A program made the translations under genes and the position numbers. The notes under the pieces were generated by a model. That model was not told where the DNA came from, did no database searches, and saw nothing but the letters and a program-made list of their open reading frames with translations. DNA of 64,000 nucleotides from Bacillota bacterium (lineage in GTDB: Bacteria; Bacillota; Clostridia; Lachnospirales; Lachnospiraceae), in the NCBI GenBank assembly GCA_023415055.1, contig JAEZLZ010000078.1, forward strand, positions 1 to 64,000, read 5' to 3'. Numbering within the stretch: the first letter of the stretch is position 1; each line of letters opens with the position of its first letter. This document shows, in pieces, positions 16,821 through 26,265 of the stretch.

Positions 16821-18065
16821 TTATTCTACCGGCACATTAAAATCATCAACAAACCATGATGTACTGGATATAGTAAAGTCGGAACCATCACCTGACGAAC
16901 CATTATTTGTGCCATATCGAATATCAAATATTCCAGTTCTCCATTTCCCACCTTTTAGATTATTTAAATCTGGATACTGGGTATAGATTAGTTTACTCTG
17001 CTTCACGTTTATGTCTTTTGCCGTAATGCGATATCGAACATATGCCCTCATGCAATAATCGCTATCATCTTCATAAAATGTTGATGGCTCCACTGCAATT
17101 ATAGAACTTTCAACAACCACTTTATTTTCCTTCATTTGTCCGATATAATATGTCTTCATATGCTCTCTATAATCTGCATTACTCTTTGAATATAAAGAAG
17201 CAAGTCCATCTATCCACTTATCATCTACAGTTCTATAATCCACATTAAAAACATATTGAAGATACTTCTCCGCCATAGCAGACCATTCATAAAGATGTTT
17301 GTCCATTTCTTCAATCAAAGGCCATTCCGTATACCAATTCTTAAAATTCTCGGTTCTCATATCAACAGGATAAGCATAACGATCTGGATCTGCTGTCTTA
17401 ATATCCTGGGTAATCATGAACTCAAACTTCTTCTCATAGAACTCATTCGGATAGCACTCTAATATATATTCATAGTTCTTTGCATTCTTGGGAAGCTTTG
17501 TTGTTCTGATCAGCATTCCATCCGGGCTTAATTTTGCTCTGCCGGAGGGGTTTGTTATTAACTTAATATATGCCTTCGCTGCTGATTGTGTCAGATACTC
17601 GCTACCTCGGAAGGCTCTGTTTTGGATATAGTAACCATTGGAATATCCCTTAATGATACCTTTAGCTACACACTTCGCCACTGCTTCTCTTTTCTCTTGA
17701 GGTACTTTGCTAATATCGGATATTCTCTTTGTCAAAACCCAATTTAAAAGCTTTTCATCCAGGGTGCTTCCATGAAGGTATTCTTCTGCTCGGTTCAGCA
17801 ATACAGCTGCATCTGTTCGAGTAATATAACCGGAATAATCGTTATTAAAATCAAGGGTGGTTAATATTCCTGCCTTGAAAGCTGCATCAATATAAGGCTC
17901 GGCAGCTTCAGACGATAGATCCAGGTTAATTCCAGCAACAAGACTCTCTATAAAATCGTCTATCTTGATATTCTTCGTTTGCGCTTGCACATTCCTTACC
18001 GGAAGTATCACTGTAGTAACAACCATTGTAATTATGAATAATATCCCTACTACTCTCTTTTTCAT
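16821..18065 (-). CDS. exported protein with S-layer homology (SLH) repeats
   Basis: A 414-residue secreted protein with a signal peptide (about 1-29). SLH-type repeats occur at about 45-105 (AAFKAGILT, ITRTDAAVLLNRAEEYL) and 110-170 (CVAKGIIKGY, LTQSAAKAYIKLI). SLH repeats bind pyruvylated secondary wall polymers. Only two clear copies are seen where three is usual. The C-terminal half (about 195-410) is unlike any family I recognise. It is the first gene of a two-gene unit with its own promoter and could tether the large partner protein (13223-16807) to the wall. Confidence 0.75.
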   Translation of the reverse strand: MKKRVVGILFIITMVVTTVILPVRNVQAQTKNIKIDDFIESLVAGINLDLSSEAAEPYIDAAFKAGILTTLDFNNDYSGYITRTDAAVLLNRAEEYLHGSTLDEKLLNWVLTKRISDISKVPQEKREAVAKCVAKGIIKGYSNGYYIQNRAFRGSEYLTQSAAKAYIKLITNPSGRAKLSPDGMLIRTTKLPKNAKNYEYILECYPNEFYEKKFEFMITQDIKTADPDRYAYPVDMRTENFKNWYTEWPLIEEMDKHLYEWSAMAEKYLQYVFNVDYRTVDDKWIDGLASLYSKSNADYREHMKTYYIGQMKENKVVVESSIIAVEPSTFYEDDSDYCMRAYVRYRITAKDINVKQSKLIYTQYPDLNNLKGGKWRTGIFDIRYGTNNGSSGDGSDFTISSTSWFVDDFNVPVE

Positions 18066-18382
18066 ATTTGTTATCCCTCTCCCTTTCTTATCATCAGAAT
18101 ATTCTATAGTCCAATTTTATAGTTCATCACTTCATTCAATATCAAGTTCTTTCTCAAACTGCTAATTTCTGAGTTTTTGTGATGACAGATTACATTATTG
18201 TATAGATTAGTATAAAAGGAACAATCTAGCGTTACTATTAAGCTACTATTAAGTTTTAGCAGAAAAGGAACTAATTCTATCTTTTATTATAACGTATGGA
18301 CACTTGAATGCAAGAAATTAATGTAAATTTTTTCAATATATTACAAATTTCTTATCTCTTGCGATGAGTAAGTTAACTTTTT
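18066..18382 (-). promoter_or_regulatory. promoter and about 215-nt leader of the SLH unit
   Basis: Minus-strand TTGCAT (18308-18313), 16-bp spacer, TATAAT (18286-18291) is a strong sigma-A match. The leader contains the direct repeat cttaatagta twice, 11 bp apart, and two gttccttt copies, possibly operator or RNA-level sites. I do not recognise a riboswitch. Its presence means the surface-protein pair can be expressed apart from the Tad-like operon upstream. Confidence 0.65.
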
Positions 18383-19387
18383 TCATAATACTACTTCCTC
18401 AATAGCCATCCTTCGATTTAGCATATTTAAGATTGCTCCGAGCTGATCCTCACAAAAGAGTTTTTCACCAGGATAGATGCAGGGCATGCTTTTCAGGATA
18501 TGCAAGCAACTGTAAAGTGACTCCTTGGCTCCATTAATATCGCACTCTCTAATCCTTGTAAATGTCGCATAAATGGCTTTTACTCTATAAACATGCACAT
18601 CGCCTATGGCTGTATTTTCTATAAGGTATTGCTCCTCCTCGTCTCCATGAGGCAATACTGAGCTTTGAAAACTGTCATATCCATAGATGGAAAGAATCAT
18701 GTAAAGATAGAATAATTCTAATTTATAGATACCCTGCACGTTTTTACTTACCTTGTTGAAACCTTTGATACTTAATAATGTATTTTTTGCAGTCATAAAT
18801 TCATCCCGGTTCATATGATAATAGAATTTTAGAAGGATACTGTAGGCAGTGATATCATTGATCTCAGTATATGCTGCTACTTCAAATCTTTCATAATCGA
18901 TTTCACAATAAGATTTTCCTCTTGTTAAATGCTCTGCGATAATAAACTGATTATTGTGAGATAGCATAGTACTTCTGTTGCTCCTGGTAAGCAAAAAACA
19001 AGCCATATCGTTACAGATATGGTTAATGCGTGGTACCCCATTTATCATGATTAGTGCAATTCCGGAAGAAAAGAGGCACATAGCTATTAGAAACTGGATA
19101 ACATGGTACCCGGCAGACAACATGCTATAAAAACTTATGCTTGTAATCATCAGATTAACAATCAGCCCACCCAAGGTATAAAGCTGTGAATTACATTTCA
19201 ATGTTTTTGGACTCATAATACAGCGGCAGGCTGATGATGGAACGATAGATAAGGATATGCTCTTGTCCTTTTTTAAGACGACATGAAAGAACTGAAGAAA
19301 GAGTAACCTCCAGCCGGTTAGTACTCCGGCTAACATATGCCCAATCTCATGAAATAGGATCTGAAGTAAATAGGATATTACCACCAT
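18383..19387 (-). CDS. membrane metalloprotease, M50-like (HEIGH)
   Basis: A membrane protein of at least 334 residues. LFHEIGHMLAG near the N-terminus is the HExxH zinc motif embedded in a hydrophobic helix, as in site-2 (M50) proteases. More hydrophobic segments follow (about 65-120). The C-terminal half is soluble and helical, TPR-like, without a clear second M50 motif. The start is unclear: the ATG at 19387 begins inside the first helix. The frame extends upstream to 19426 (an ATA six bases after AGAGGGGG), adding IILILKWGAVILA, which would complete that helix. It lies at the end of the Tad-like operon and may cleave a membrane component of it. Confidence 0.65.
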   Translation of the reverse strand: MVVISYLLQILFHEIGHMLAGVLTGWRLLFLQFFHVVLKKDKSISLSIVPSSACRCIMSPKTLKCNSQLYTLGGLIVNLMITSISFYSMLSAGYHVIQFLIAMCLFSSGIALIMINGVPRINHICNDMACFLLTRSNRSTMLSHNNQFIIAEHLTRGKSYCEIDYERFEVAAYTEINDITAYSILLKFYYHMNRDEFMTAKNTLLSIKGFNKVSKNVQGIYKLELFYLYMILSIYGYDSFQSSVLPHGDEEEQYLIENTAIGDVHVYRVKAIYATFTRIRECDINGAKESLYSCLHILKSMPCIYPGEKLFCEDQLGAILNMLNRRMAIEEVVL

Positions 19388-19429
19388 AGCAAGGATTACT
19401 GCTCCCCATTTAAGTATTAATATTATCTT

Positions 19430-19552
19430 CTACCCCCTCTCTTCCTTTTTACTAACATTTTTACTTGCATTTTTCCTTAAATATTTTTTCACTATAAAGT
19501 TTTCAATCATCTGTATCATCATAAGGAATAACATATCAAAAGCATATTTCAT
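19430..19552 (-). CDS. possible 40-residue membrane microprotein
   Basis: A short frame in the gap between the protease and the 345-residue protein: hydrophobic N-terminal half (FDMLFLMMIQMIENFIV), Lys-rich C-terminal half. Its stop is immediately after AGAGGGGG, which would serve the next gene, suggesting translational coupling. Its own ribosome site is weak (GAGAG about 15 bases upstream). Confidence 0.4.
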   Translation of the reverse strand: MKYAFDMLFLMMIQMIENFIVKKYLRKNASKNVSKKEERG

Positions 19553-19588
19553 TTTGATCTTATTTCTCTCGCTTCCGACAATGAACTC

Positions 19589-20626
19589 TTATCTGATCTC
19601 TGGAGCTCTCGGTCCATGTTCAATGCAATCATCACAGAAAGCACCAATATTGGCACACTCTTCGATACTGTCAAAGGTCTCTTCCATAATCATGGTATTG
19701 TTCATTAGTTTTGGACAGCCTGCTTTATGTACCAGCTTATACCAACTCTTTTCCTCCACATAATACACCGGCTTTTTTATGATATTCGCTCCTGCACAAG
19801 CTATCTTATTGAAGGTATAATTCTTATCTGCGCCGTAAGGATATCCCTGGAATATCACTACCATGCTTATATCATCCAGGTACTGTGCCCACTCCTCTTC
19901 ACTTCCATGTGGAAAAGAAAAATGATAGGTAATTCCGTTTTGCTGTGCTATGTGATTATGCTGATTGGTGTAATAAGAAAGTACCTCTTCTAATTGGTTG
20001 ATCATAGTCAGCTTTTTCGTCAAATGAAATGTTTCGTCATCAAGCATCATGCAGCTAGAATTGGTTGATCTAAACTCCTCAAAGTTAGCATCCGTTTGCG
20101 ACTCATGATAATCCATTAATAAGATGTTCGGAATTGAATCCTTCAAAAGATTCTTTCTATCATATATACTTACGGTGTCATTAAGGGAAAATCGATATAA
20201 AAAGTAATTGTCCTGATAATAATAGGGCATTTTCTCTGACCAGATACGCTTAACAAAGGTGTTGCCTTCCTTGTCTTTATAGTCATCAGAATAATAGAGA
20301 TAAAACCCATCCATATCACATAGAAGAATGACTGGGATATACATTTCGATCTCTGCCTGCACATTCTTATCTGAGATAATTCCCAAATTAGAGTATAGGG
20401 AAGTATAAAAGGTATTGATTACCTCATCCTTTTGAATCGAATTCATTCCGTAGATGCCTGCAACAGCCAATTGTTCTATGGCATCTGCACAAGCTGTATA
20501 TAAGCTCTCATTCAACGCTTTTTTCTCATCAGCAATCTCTTCCATCCTTCCGACCTTAATATCCGTTTTAATGACTACCGCAAAAAAGAATATTAAAAAC
20601 AGTAATGCAAAATGATGTATCTTCAT
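19589..20626 (-). CDS. single-helix exported protein with C-terminal Cys motif (Tad-like locus)
   Basis: A 345-residue protein of unknown family. The N-terminal 20 residues are hydrophobic (HHFALLFLIFFFAVV) followed by an amphipathic helix, as in TadE/F-like minor pilins. The middle is a globular domain with many Tyr. The C-terminus has HKAGCP, then IEECANIGAFCDDC, a likely metal or disulfide knuckle. GGAGG lies five bases before the start. It sits 15 bp after the 787-residue protein in the operon and is probably a secreted or envelope part of the same machine. Confidence 0.6.
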   Translation of the reverse strand: MKIHHFALLFLIFFFAVVIKTDIKVGRMEEIADEKKALNESLYTACADAIEQLAVAGIYGMNSIQKDEVINTFYTSLYSNLGIISDKNVQAEIEMYIPVILLCDMDGFYLYYSDDYKDKEGNTFVKRIWSEKMPYYYQDNYFLYRFSLNDTVSIYDRKNLLKDSIPNILLMDYHESQTDANFEEFRSTNSSCMMLDDETFHLTKKLTMINQLEEVLSYYTNQHNHIAQQNGITYHFSFPHGSEEEWAQYLDDISMVVIFQGYPYGADKNYTFNKIACAGANIIKKPVYYVEEKSWYKLVHKAGCPKLMNNTMIMEETFDSIEECANIGAFCDDCIEHGPRAPEIR

Positions 20627-20641
20627 GTTGCCTCCATTGAT

Positions 20642-23005
20642 TTATTTTGATTGGATTGTCTCAGCACTTTCAATGTGAAGCCACCTTTTCGTCATATTGG
20701 GGTATATACTTCGTAAAAGATTACGTGCCAAATTTGAAGATTTGTTTTCCACTTTTATTATGATTGCATCATCCTTGTTAAATTCGTAAATACCATCTTC
20801 ATATAGATCATTGAGAATAGCTTCGGTGTAGTTAACGGAATTATATTCAAATATGTTCCCAGTGAAAACGGGTGTCTTACTAATACATTTCGGACACCCC
20901 GGATTCGTAAAGTCTGGATATAACTCATATACAAAACCACAGATATCGCAGGTCATTTTCGCACGCACGGTTGTTACTAATAGTTGAGTGGTGGCCCCTT
21001 TATAGCCGATTGTAACCATCTTTGTGCCTAAGTATTGTTTATCTAGATTGTCCTCATACCCTTCGGTTAATATTTCTGAGATACCGTCAAAGTAAGTGAC
21101 AAGTAACTTTAGACCATTGTCGACAAGGCTTGTCCCTATTGTAATTGTCCAGGTGGAAGTGGTCGGATTAATTATTCTGATACTTGCTACATAAGTATGA
21201 CAGTATATACACCCTGGATCACTGCCATCCGTATTTAGATTGTAGGTATGTCCGTTTACACAAACCTTAAATCTCGGTATCACATTGACTGTAATAGTGC
21301 AGGTTTTTATTGTACCTAATCCGTCGGTTAAGCTTAAAATCTCCGGCTTATTAAGAACGGGGTTCGCTGTTGAAAAAGAGGTACTTGCTAATAACACTTT
21401 GGTACTGCCATCTAAATAGGTAGCCTTAACGGTTGTGATTAATGCTTCGTTGGTATATACCGATTGAACCGGATGGGTTGGAACAATACTCTGAATGATC
21501 TTGTCACAAGAGATATCCGAAGCTTTTCCACAGGAATAGGCTGTTCCGAAGTTACCGCAGTATGGGCATCCTCGGTATGGTTCCCATACAAGTGGTAACG
21601 TGGTGTAACTCCCGTAGCGAACCGGGATGCCCTGCAATGGGTAATCTATCGGACCGGTAGTATAATTGTTAGAATCCCCGATTCCAAGCTTAGTTGCAAT
21701 GCCCTGAATAGCAGAATACACCTCCATGTTTTGATTATTGAAAGCTACATAGTCATCATTAGGATATACCCCTACAAAATTCGTACTCATAGAACCACTA
21801 CGTGAAACATCAACTATCCTTCCATCGGGGAGATATTCCTTCCACCATGATCCTGCAGAAGAATGAGTGCTGGAGGATGAATAACCTCGTAAGGTAGCAC
21901 TGGAACCCTGTATCTCCCTATTACATTCTGTACATATGACACTCATAATTATCGAGCTATCGCCAGAGCTGCTATCGTTAGAGTGATACACATGTAGCTT
22001 TACTTTTGTTTTCTTTCCTACCGGAAAGCAAGCATTTGGATTAACATGCCGCTCATATTGAAGATCACTTTGTTTGTATGTACACCCGGTAAACGGTAAA
22101 TATGTCATATTACCTGCCAAATCCCAGTATGGGTACCCTGCAAAAGGATATATAAAAGATCTGCTCTCATAATTATTAGCGTAAGTAGCTCCCATGCTCT
22201 CTGCAAACGATAAAAAGGAGGCTGTTTGTGATGTTACATTTTCATAGTTGGAACCGCTAATAACAACTCTGTTATATACCGTATTGCTCTGATAGGTACT
22301 ATAACTAATTCTTTCAGTAAGTACAGTAATATTGGGGTAACTCAAAAAATAAGAAAACGCATATAATGGCTGTGAACAGATTGCACAACGAAAAAGGATA
22401 CGATAAGAATACCCTTCGGTATAAGTTCCATTCCATACGTAAGGGGAACGTTGCACTTGCACATAAACAGGTACTTTTGTCATATCTAAAGTACCGTATG
22501 GAGAGATATGTTTATGACCTCCGTAGCATTCATCGGTATGTGTATGCCCGATGGAAGGACTGTTTATAGCTCCTGCCAAAACACTCTCATTTGTTTCCGT
22601 ATTCATCGTAAGTCCGCTATTATCGATCGGATCAATTACTGTCGGTATCTGTGTAATTACCTCCTTATAATGATAGATGTTTTCTCCCTGGTAAGCTGCT
22701 TTCTGTGCAGCAATGATCTCTTCGATGGATCTCATTCTATATTCCGGCTCTAATATATTAAAATCATGTTCCAGAAACACATCATAAAGGTTTCCCGTCA
22801 ACGAAAGTTTATACATGAAATTCTCATAATCCGTGGCTGTCATACTGCCTTTTTCCTTCATGTCAGACAAAAAATTTTCTATGATTTCTTTATCCATTGT
22901 TCTGATTACCGTTTCAGATCGAAGTCCAAAGTAAATAAACACAGCAGCAAAAGAAATAATCATTGCAACGGCGATATCAAATACCAAAGTCATTAATTTA
23001 TCCAT
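20642..23005 (-). CDS. giant pilin-like exported protein with Ig-like and Cys-knuckle modules
   Basis: A 787-residue protein with an N-terminal membrane helix (about 5-28), an amphipathic segment containing LTGNLYDV, and a large exported region. A His-rich HTHTDECYGGHKH motif occurs at about 155. CxxC knuckles follow: CAICS, CTEC, CPYCG, then NGHTYNLNTDGSDPGCIYC and CDICGFVY with NPGCPKC, with beta-rich Ig-like modules between them. The last about 45 residues (YTEAILNDLYEDGIYEF) are shared in pattern with the next protein upstream. The two genes are separated by 3 bp and are paralogs. It may form a metal-bound, rigid surface appendage; function unknown. Confidence 0.65.
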   Translation of the reverse strand: MDKLMTLVFDIAVAMIISFAAVFIYFGLRSETVIRTMDKEIIENFLSDMKEKGSMTATDYENFMYKLSLTGNLYDVFLEHDFNILEPEYRMRSIEEIIAAQKAAYQGENIYHYKEVITQIPTVIDPIDNSGLTMNTETNESVLAGAINSPSIGHTHTDECYGGHKHISPYGTLDMTKVPVYVQVQRSPYVWNGTYTEGYSYRILFRCAICSQPLYAFSYFLSYPNITVLTERISYSTYQSNTVYNRVVISGSNYENVTSQTASFLSFAESMGATYANNYESRSFIYPFAGYPYWDLAGNMTYLPFTGCTYKQSDLQYERHVNPNACFPVGKKTKVKLHVYHSNDSSSGDSSIIMSVICTECNREIQGSSATLRGYSSSSTHSSAGSWWKEYLPDGRIVDVSRSGSMSTNFVGVYPNDDYVAFNNQNMEVYSAIQGIATKLGIGDSNNYTTGPIDYPLQGIPVRYGSYTTLPLVWEPYRGCPYCGNFGTAYSCGKASDISCDKIIQSIVPTHPVQSVYTNEALITTVKATYLDGSTKVLLASTSFSTANPVLNKPEILSLTDGLGTIKTCTITVNVIPRFKVCVNGHTYNLNTDGSDPGCIYCHTYVASIRIINPTTSTWTITIGTSLVDNGLKLLVTYFDGISEILTEGYEDNLDKQYLGTKMVTIGYKGATTQLLVTTVRAKMTCDICGFVYELYPDFTNPGCPKCISKTPVFTGNIFEYNSVNYTEAILNDLYEDGIYEFNKDDAIIIKVENKSSNLARNLLRSIYPNMTKRWLHIESAETIQSK

Positions 23006-23008
23006 ACT

Positions 23009-25837
23009 TTAGAAAACCTCTCCACCGTACATAAATTTTTTCTTTCTGCTGAGCAGGACTGCTTTTACCGAAAATTTTTGTAGTTTTTTCAAAATTGAAA
23101 TGTCTTCTTTTGTAACGCTGATATTGATATAATTACGCTTATCAAAAATGTACGATCCATTTTTATATAACTCTTCAAGTATTTCATAGGTATATGTAAT
23201 ATTATAGTAATAGACAACCTCATGACTTTCAGCTATAACACAATAAGGGCAACCCGGATCAGAACCATCCTCATTCAAATAATATACATGTCCATTCGGG
23301 CAAGTTACTGTCTTTAGAGTATCTACTACTTCTATTTCAAAAGAATATGAGATTTCTTTGTAGAGAATTGTTACTGTCTGTATTCCCATCTGATAGGGAT
23401 CATACCCATTAATTGAATACCCTATGTACGTTAATTCACGATGGGTATCTCTAAAGATTAAGACAACCGATAAATCTGGTGTAGAACCATACTGGACCAG
23501 ATTGGAGCCGCTGGTCAGATATGCTTCGATTCCGATTAATGCCTTTGAACATACCGGGCACCCACTCGGATACTCATCTCCTTCATAAGATAGTCCACAA
23601 ATTTGGCATGTTATCATTGCGGCAGAAAGAACAGTAAGTTTGATCGGATAGGTGCAGCCACTATATGCCACATTTGCGGTATAGGTTCCTGCTGTTGTCG
23701 TAGTACAGTCAATACTCCAATCCTCTACTTCTCTCATACTACCATCTGCATAATTAGCGATAACGGTCAACCCGATGGTCTCATATTGATTAACCGTAAC
23801 TTCTTCTGGTGCAACGGTTAATCTAACCACTTTTTCCCTACAGACAGGACAGCTCTCTTCGGAAACCGGATAAGATATTCCGCAAATAGGACATGTTATT
23901 TCAGTCTCCTTTACATTTACATTAACTGTTGCTGTATATTCCCCATACTCCACATTCACTGATTGTAATCCAACGATATTGGGTACGTAATTACTGGTCC
24001 AGCCGGTTATAGCATGTGTAGTACCATCCTGATATAACGCCTGAACAATGATTGGAAGGCTATCTCCTTGGATGATCTCAATGTCTTCCGGCACAACACG
24101 AATACCTATCACTGTCCCCCTGCATATCGGACACCCCGGATCAGTATCATCCGGGTTCCTGTCATAGACAGTGCCGCATTTCAGACAGGTCTTATGCAAG
24201 GGGGTAACATGTACTTTTGCAGTTGTGTTCCATACACCATCATTTTCATGGTAATTAATAATAATCGTCTGGTCCCCTGTCGCTGCCGAATTATATCCTG
24301 TAATAGTAAATCCACTTGTAATAACCCTCGTCCCACTGTATTGATAACTTATTATGATGCTGATCGGAATCATAGCCGCATCCGTATATTTTACTACAGT
24401 CAAATCACTTGGAGAGGCAGCAATCGATATAATATCATCAACGAATACCGTAATTGATGTACTCTTTGTGATACTTCCCTCTGTGTAGGATATTGTAAGC
24501 GTCTTTTGTCCCACCGTTGTTTTATCAATTGTCGATTCAGAGTAAAGGCTGGGTGCGATATCTGCACTGGACCCATCGCTGTAATTTGCCTTTACCGTAT
24601 ATACTGGATTCCCATTTTTTCGAATAGTCTGTGACGCTGGGGATGCAGTGATATAAGATAAGGTTTTATTAACCACTGTAACACTCATTGTACAGGTTCT
24701 GTTCCCAGTCGTTTTCGCATTACCCACAAGTCCGGAGTAAGTTAAGGTTACCGTTTGTAAGCCATTTTGAATCGGGTTAAAATTACTTGTGCAGTTAACG
24801 ATACTGGTGTGTCCATCCAAATAGGTTGCTGTAGCGGTAGTAATCATACTATCCCCGGCCCTGACTGTCTGTACCGGATTCGTAGGTGAAATTGAAGTTA
24901 CAACCTTGTCACACATAAGTGTTCCTTCTGCCTGATTGCAGAATAACACCTTCGTACCTCCACTATATTGTACTCTAGTAGATGTTCCGGTATAAAAATT
25001 CGAAGAACAATAAGAGCAAAGTGCATTTGGAACAAAACCAAAGTAAAATCTCATCTTTCTTATAATACTATCGTAGCTTTCTCCAGAATTAATTGAATTC
25101 CAAATTATTGTCAAATATTCTTTTTGAGCTGCATATGCAGGAGTATTTTCCCAAGCAGGATCCGAATAGAATAAACCATACATCCTACTTTCCACGGTTT
25201 TGGGCACTTGATTCATTATGTTAAAGATATATCCGGCCTGTTGTTGACATCTTGGACATTTAATCTTTATACCGAAAACAACTAAGTTCTGCGGGGTGTT
25301 ATATAATTCAAAAATCCACTGTGCATTATTACTTTGCATGTAATTATAGGATTGACTTGTGCTGCCTGGTATTATGACATAGCAACTATCAATAAAACTT
25401 GTGTCCGGATTATGTATATGTCCGTTATAGCAATCCTGCGTATGGGTATGTGCTGCAAATGACTGAATTTCATTTTCACCGTTCGATACTTTGAGATTAC
25501 TTTGGGACACCATATTTATTGTTTCCTGTCCCTCCCGCAAAACAAGTTCTTCCCCTGTTACAGGATGGATATCCTCGATTTCAATATCGTATAGCTCACC
25601 AGTATAATCCAGCTTTTCAACAAAGGTCTCATAAGTATCGGTATCCAGATAGCCCTTAGTTCTGATTGTATCCGACAATTCTTCGGTGCAATGATCTATA
25701 TGGGAATTGATATTGGCTTCCATTGAATCAGCCACATATTGAAGAGGTATTAAAGCAAGTAAAAGAATAGCAAAAAAACATGCCAGCATTCTGCCCGTAA
25801 AATCCATGAATATAGTTATGGTATGTAAAAGAACCAT
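23009..25837 (-). CDS. giant pilin-like exported protein with Ig-like and Cys-knuckle modules
   Basis: A 942-residue paralog of the 787-residue protein: N-terminal hydrophobic helix (about 15-35), a conserved stretch with LDYTGELYDIEIE, HTHTQDCYNGHIHN at about 132-145, then at least five Ig-like modules alternating with CxxC pairs (CPRC, CSYC, CLKCG with PGCPIC, CPICG with CPVC, CQICG with CPVC, and a final PGCPYC). The knuckles resemble rubredoxin or zinc-ribbon half-sites. The C-terminus repeats YTYEILEELYKNGSYIF. The start at the ATG at 25837 is only two bases from GGAG, so the ATG at 25807 is possible. Exported Cys knuckles are unusual. Confidence 0.65.
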   Translation of the reverse strand: MVLLHTITIFMDFTGRMLACFFAILLLALIPLQYVADSMEANINSHIDHCTEELSDTIRTKGYLDTDTYETFVEKLDYTGELYDIEIEDIHPVTGEELVLREGQETINMVSQSNLKVSNGENEIQSFAAHTHTQDCYNGHIHNPDTSFIDSCYVIIPGSTSQSYNYMQSNNAQWIFELYNTPQNLVVFGIKIKCPRCQQQAGYIFNIMNQVPKTVESRMYGLFYSDPAWENTPAYAAQKEYLTIIWNSINSGESYDSIIRKMRFYFGFVPNALCSYCSSNFYTGTSTRVQYSGGTKVLFCNQAEGTLMCDKVVTSISPTNPVQTVRAGDSMITTATATYLDGHTSIVNCTSNFNPIQNGLQTVTLTYSGLVGNAKTTGNRTCTMSVTVVNKTLSYITASPASQTIRKNGNPVYTVKANYSDGSSADIAPSLYSESTIDKTTVGQKTLTISYTEGSITKSTSITVFVDDIISIAASPSDLTVVKYTDAAMIPISIIISYQYSGTRVITSGFTITGYNSAATGDQTIIINYHENDGVWNTTAKVHVTPLHKTCLKCGTVYDRNPDDTDPGCPICRGTVIGIRVVPEDIEIIQGDSLPIIVQALYQDGTTHAITGWTSNYVPNIVGLQSVNVEYGEYTATVNVNVKETEITCPICGISYPVSEESCPVCREKVVRLTVAPEEVTVNQYETIGLTVIANYADGSMREVEDWSIDCTTTTAGTYTANVAYSGCTYPIKLTVLSAAMITCQICGLSYEGDEYPSGCPVCSKALIGIEAYLTSGSNLVQYGSTPDLSVVLIFRDTHRELTYIGYSINGYDPYQMGIQTVTILYKEISYSFEIEVVDTLKTVTCPNGHVYYLNEDGSDPGCPYCVIAESHEVVYYYNITYTYEILEELYKNGSYIFDKRNYINISVTKEDISILKKLQKFSVKAVLLSRKKKFMYGGEVF

Positions 25838-25865
25838 ATCTCCTTTCTTAAAAATACAAAAGATT

Positions 25866-26246
25866 TTACGTACCGGTGTAAGTAAATATTACGCTGCAAA
25901 TATTATGAGCAGTATCATAATTATAGCTTTTCGTATAGTAGCCCTCCTTAATTAAGGCAACATAATTTTCATATTCCGTATCCTCTTTTTCAATTACTGT
26001 GCCGTCTATCGTAATAGGATACTCTCGATATCCTATTACGATAGCATATAATTCTTCGTCGGGAATCAGGTGGATATCGATATCGTTTTTCTGCTGGAAT
26101 ATCTTCCCACTCTCAATCACCTTATCATTTACTATATCCGTCAATTTATATAATGTCACCTCATTTGACAAAAGAAATACCATACCTAATGCAAATATTA
26201 CAGCTCCTATGACCATTTCAAAAACATGATTTACCGCATTCTTCAT
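25866..26246 (-). CDS. small single-helix pilin-like protein
   Basis: A 126-residue protein with an N-terminal hydrophobic helix (about 10-30, MVIGAVIFALGMVFLL) and a small soluble domain ending in beta-strand-like sequence. There is no classical G/xxxxE prepilin site. It is third of three small single-helix genes between the TadB/C-like gene and the giant exported proteins, the place where Tad loci carry pseudopilins. No family recognised. Confidence 0.55.
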   Translation of the reverse strand: MKNAVNHVFEMVIGAVIFALGMVFLLSNEVTLYKLTDIVNDKVIESGKIFQQKNDIDIHLIPDEELYAIVIGYREYPITIDGTVIEKEDTEYENYVALIKEGYYTKSYNYDTAHNICSVIFTYTGT

Positions 26247-26265
26247 CTATCTTCATCGCACCTGT

